Position numbers and translations under genes: made by a program. Below are positions 62,001 to 64,000 of a stretch of 64,000 nt of DNA, in pieces. Positions within the stretch are counted from its first letter, which is position 1, and every line of letters starts with the position of its first letter. The DNA is from Closterium sp. NIES-65 (taxonomy: Eukaryota > Streptophyta > Zygnematophyceae > Desmidiales > Closteriaceae). The stretch covers positions 1-64,000 of the forward strand of contig CANXME010002414.1 of assembly GCA_948144175.1 (NCBI GenBank), in the 5' to 3' direction. Under the pieces are notes generated by a model. It saw only the letters and a list, made by a program, of their open reading frames with translations, was not told the DNA's origin and ran no database searches.

Positions 62001-63509
62001 ACGTTTTCTTCCCTGGCTCCCCCGGCTCCCTGCGCCCCCTCCGCCCACCCCATCCCCCTGAGGGCGAGGAGCTTGGCGGAGTTCTCATCGAGGGGCGTCA
62101 CCACAAACACGTCTGCCTGCCCGTACCCCTCAACCCCCACCAGATTCGCCGCTATGGATGGCCCGGTCAGCTCAAACGTTCGCAGCTGCCCGACAAGGCA
62201 CAGCGCCATGGAGTCCTCCGGCCAGGGCAGCTCAAAATCTGCAGTAGGCGCTGCTGCTTCTGCTGCTGCTACTGTTGACAGCCCTGGTGTGGGGGTCTGG
62301 ACGAGGTATTGTATGGGAAATGCAGGGGGGGTGAGAAAGGATGGATGGAGAGGGGAGAGGTGGATGGGGTGGTGTGAGAGATCGACGGTGAGTGTGTGGT
62401 AGGAACGTGGCGTCCCTTGCTCTGCTTGCAGGTGGCACAAGCAGAGCACACAAGCAACGGGTGTGCGCCGCTTGCTCTGCTCTGCTTGCTAACGCTCTTC
62501 TCTCCCTCGCACACTCGTCCCTGCTCCGGCACCTTCCACCAGTCGACTTGCATCCCCTCACCGCATGTCACCGCACCTCACCTCACCGCACCTCACCTCA
62601 CCACACTTCACCTCACCTCACCTCACCTCACCTCACCGCACCTCACCTCACCGCACCTCACCTCACCACACCTCACCTCACCTCACCTCACCTCACCTCA
62701 CCTCACCTCACCTCACCGCACCTCACCTCACCTCACCTCACCTCACCTCACCTCACCTCACCGCACCTCACCTCACCTCACCTCACCTCACCGCACCTCA
62801 CCTCACCTCACCTCACCTCACCTCACCACACCTCACCTCACCGCACCTCACCTCACCTCACCGCACCTCACCTCACCTCACCTCACCTCACCGCACCTCA
62901 ACTCACCGCACCTCACCTCACCTCACCTCACCACACCTCACCTCACCTCACCGCACCTCACCTCACCTCACCGCACCTCATCTCACCTCCGTGTGAAGAC
63001 CCGTGTGGGGCAGGGCAGCATGGGTCACCAGCGATGGTTGCTGGCGGTGCCATGGGTGGGGGGAAGGCGAGAGCGGCGTGGGGGGGTGGGCGTTGAAGGG
63101 AGACAGATACGAGGATTGGGGTGGAGGATATAGGAGGGTGCAGCGAAGGGGAAGGGGTGAAGGGTATGTCATGTGGGACGTGGGAGGGTGGGGGGAGGGA
63201 AACAGCAGTAGGGGTACAAAAGGCGACAGGCACGTTGATACAGCACACACAACCCCTCTCTTCGCCCTTCCCCTCCAAATCGCCCGCTCCCCTCACCTCG
63301 CCCTCTGTCTGCGCGCCCCCGTGCGCGTGCAGCCACGGCGGCATCACGCTCGTGAACGCCAGCAGCGGCGTCAGCGCCAACACCGCCACCACCGCCACTA
63401 CCGCCACCCGCCGCGCCGCGCCCCTCCCCCCGCCTCCCCCGCTCCCCGGACCCCCGCTTCCCCTGCTGCTGGGCTGATCCGCGCCCGCGCTGCTTCCCCC
63501 CGCGCCCAT
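59045..63509 (-). CDS. DUF7796-like type II membrane protein
   Basis: Minus-strand gene. The best in-phase model is 63509-63297, 62230-61560, 61366-61033, 60850-60375, 60167-59837, 59605-59045, giving 861 residues. I chose the ATG at 63509 because it precedes a single hydrophobic segment (about residues 35-53, VAVVAVVAVLALTPLLAF), a signal anchor; reading frame continues upstream without ATG, so another first exon is possible. The lumenal part matches a plant family I know as DUF7796: MALCLVGQLRTFELTGPSI, DVFVVTPLDENS, RYKWLMKARPDSFW, DFGGVNDRLAVVP, HFPFCLVSHHQFFKM and GDYCRPCQHEPP. These proteins are thought to be Golgi/ER glycosyltransferase-like; activity is unproven. A Gln/Glu repeat (about 60670-60770) and Gly-rich stretch (59340-59470) are lineage insertions. 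The second exon could instead begin at 62283. Confidence 0.75.
59685..59785 (-). repeat. Decayed acceptor-side copy of the last exon
   Basis: On the minus strand the sequence GGAGGAACC...GCAGCTGCCGTGGATCTGG repeats, with gaps, the start of the exon beginning at 59605, and lies upstream of it in transcript direction. The exon-edge rule therefore holds on the minus strand too. Confidence 0.65.
62570..62995. repeat. CCTCA/CCGCA pentamer satellite
   Basis: About 80 pentamer units in the first intron of the DUF7796-like gene. On the coding (minus) strand this reads GTGAGGTGAGG, a continuous run of donor-like GTGAG. Confidence 0.93.
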
Positions 63510-64000
63510 CCTGCTTCCCGCGCGGCTGCGCAACTGAAGCGCTCCCCCGACTCCGATACCCCCTGCGCTCCCGCGATAGCCCTCCCGCCCGCGCACTACT
63601 GCCGCCGGCTCCGCCAATCCCCGATCCGCCGCGCCCCGCCTGCGAACCTCGGAGTCCCGCGTCGCCGTGCGACGAGGCGACTGCGATTGGACAGGCGACG
63701 GCGGCGACAGTAACGGCGACGCTGCGAAACCTTCGCGGCCTCTCGCCACGCGACGACCTGCGACGGACTACAACCGCGAGGATGCGCGGGGGGAAGCGGA
63801 GAGGGGAGAAGAGGGAGTTGCGGACGGGCCGGGCGGAAAATGCGGAGAGAAAAAGGGCGCGACAGGGTTGGAAAGAGAGAGCTCACGTGATCGGGCGACG
63901 GATTGGCGGAGTGGCGGCGGGGGAAGGGGGAGGTCATGGCGGGCGCGGAGTCATGGCGCGCTGGATACGACGCTGGGCGAAGAAAGGCTGGCTGGGGTGT
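63510..64000. other. 5' region of the DUF7796-like gene
   Basis: GC-rich. On the minus strand an ATG at 63937 starts a 17-codon stretch ending in a good donor (GATCAC|GTGAGC), a possible upstream exon, but its phase does not fit the next open stretch. On the plus strand an ATG at 63936 runs off the window end. Neither is called. Confidence 0.35.

Noticed and set aside
63936-64000. Start of a plus-strand gene at the window end
   Set aside because: Only about 20 codons are visible and nothing identifies them.

Overview
The window is nuclear DNA from a green-lineage eukaryote. Its genes have many short exons with GT-AG introns. There is a plastid-type cysteine desulfurase and a plastid-type ribosome recycling factor, both with N-terminal targeting extensions. 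It also holds plant-type SRFR1 TPR proteins, a plant DUF7796-type membrane protein, two eukaryotic tRNA genes, and a Copia retrotransposon with a plant-like initiator-Met primer site. I infer a streptophyte alga, perhaps a desmid such as Closterium; the genus is a guess from gene style, not something the sequence proves.

Layout: 1-4.6 kb, 3' half of an SRFR1-like gene (copy A, cut by the window start); 5.0-19.3 kb, a second SRFR1-like gene (copy B, 20 exons in consistent phase, N-terminus not found); 19.5-23.8 kb, a non-coding foldback-like region of pyrimidine-rich then purine-rich arrays; 24.07-24.54 kb, a hAT-type MITE; 25.1-29.8 kb, complete plastid SufS/NFS2 gene; 30.1-36.7 kb, a pogo/Tc1-like element split by a degenerate Copia element, whose 5' LTR carries a Harbinger-type MITE; 37.5-38.1 and 44.8-45.3 kb (minus strand), two paralogous secreted 12-cysteine proteins; 39.1-50.7 kb, a broken MCM5 gene scattered around and between them, with stray 3' ends of SufS and SRFR1; 50.95 kb tRNA-His and 53.6 kb tRNA-Val; 54.0-58.5 kb, complete plastid ribosome recycling factor gene; 59.0-63.5 kb (minus), DUF7796-like membrane protein, convergent with it.

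The genes do not form a pathway. What unites them is an odd gene architecture. Almost every exon has extra, often decaying copies of its acceptor-side edge in the upstream intron and of its donor-side edge in the downstream intron. In many introns the donor edge is repeated as a minisatellite, giving strings of 3 to about 20 potential 5' splice sites. Dispersed through the same introns is a family of short perfect palindromes with fixed arms (TTTTGAG...CTCAAAA) and interchangeable centres (TCGA, GCGC, ACGT, AATT), sometimes duplicated together with an exon edge. This combination is the most striking and possibly undescribed feature of the window.
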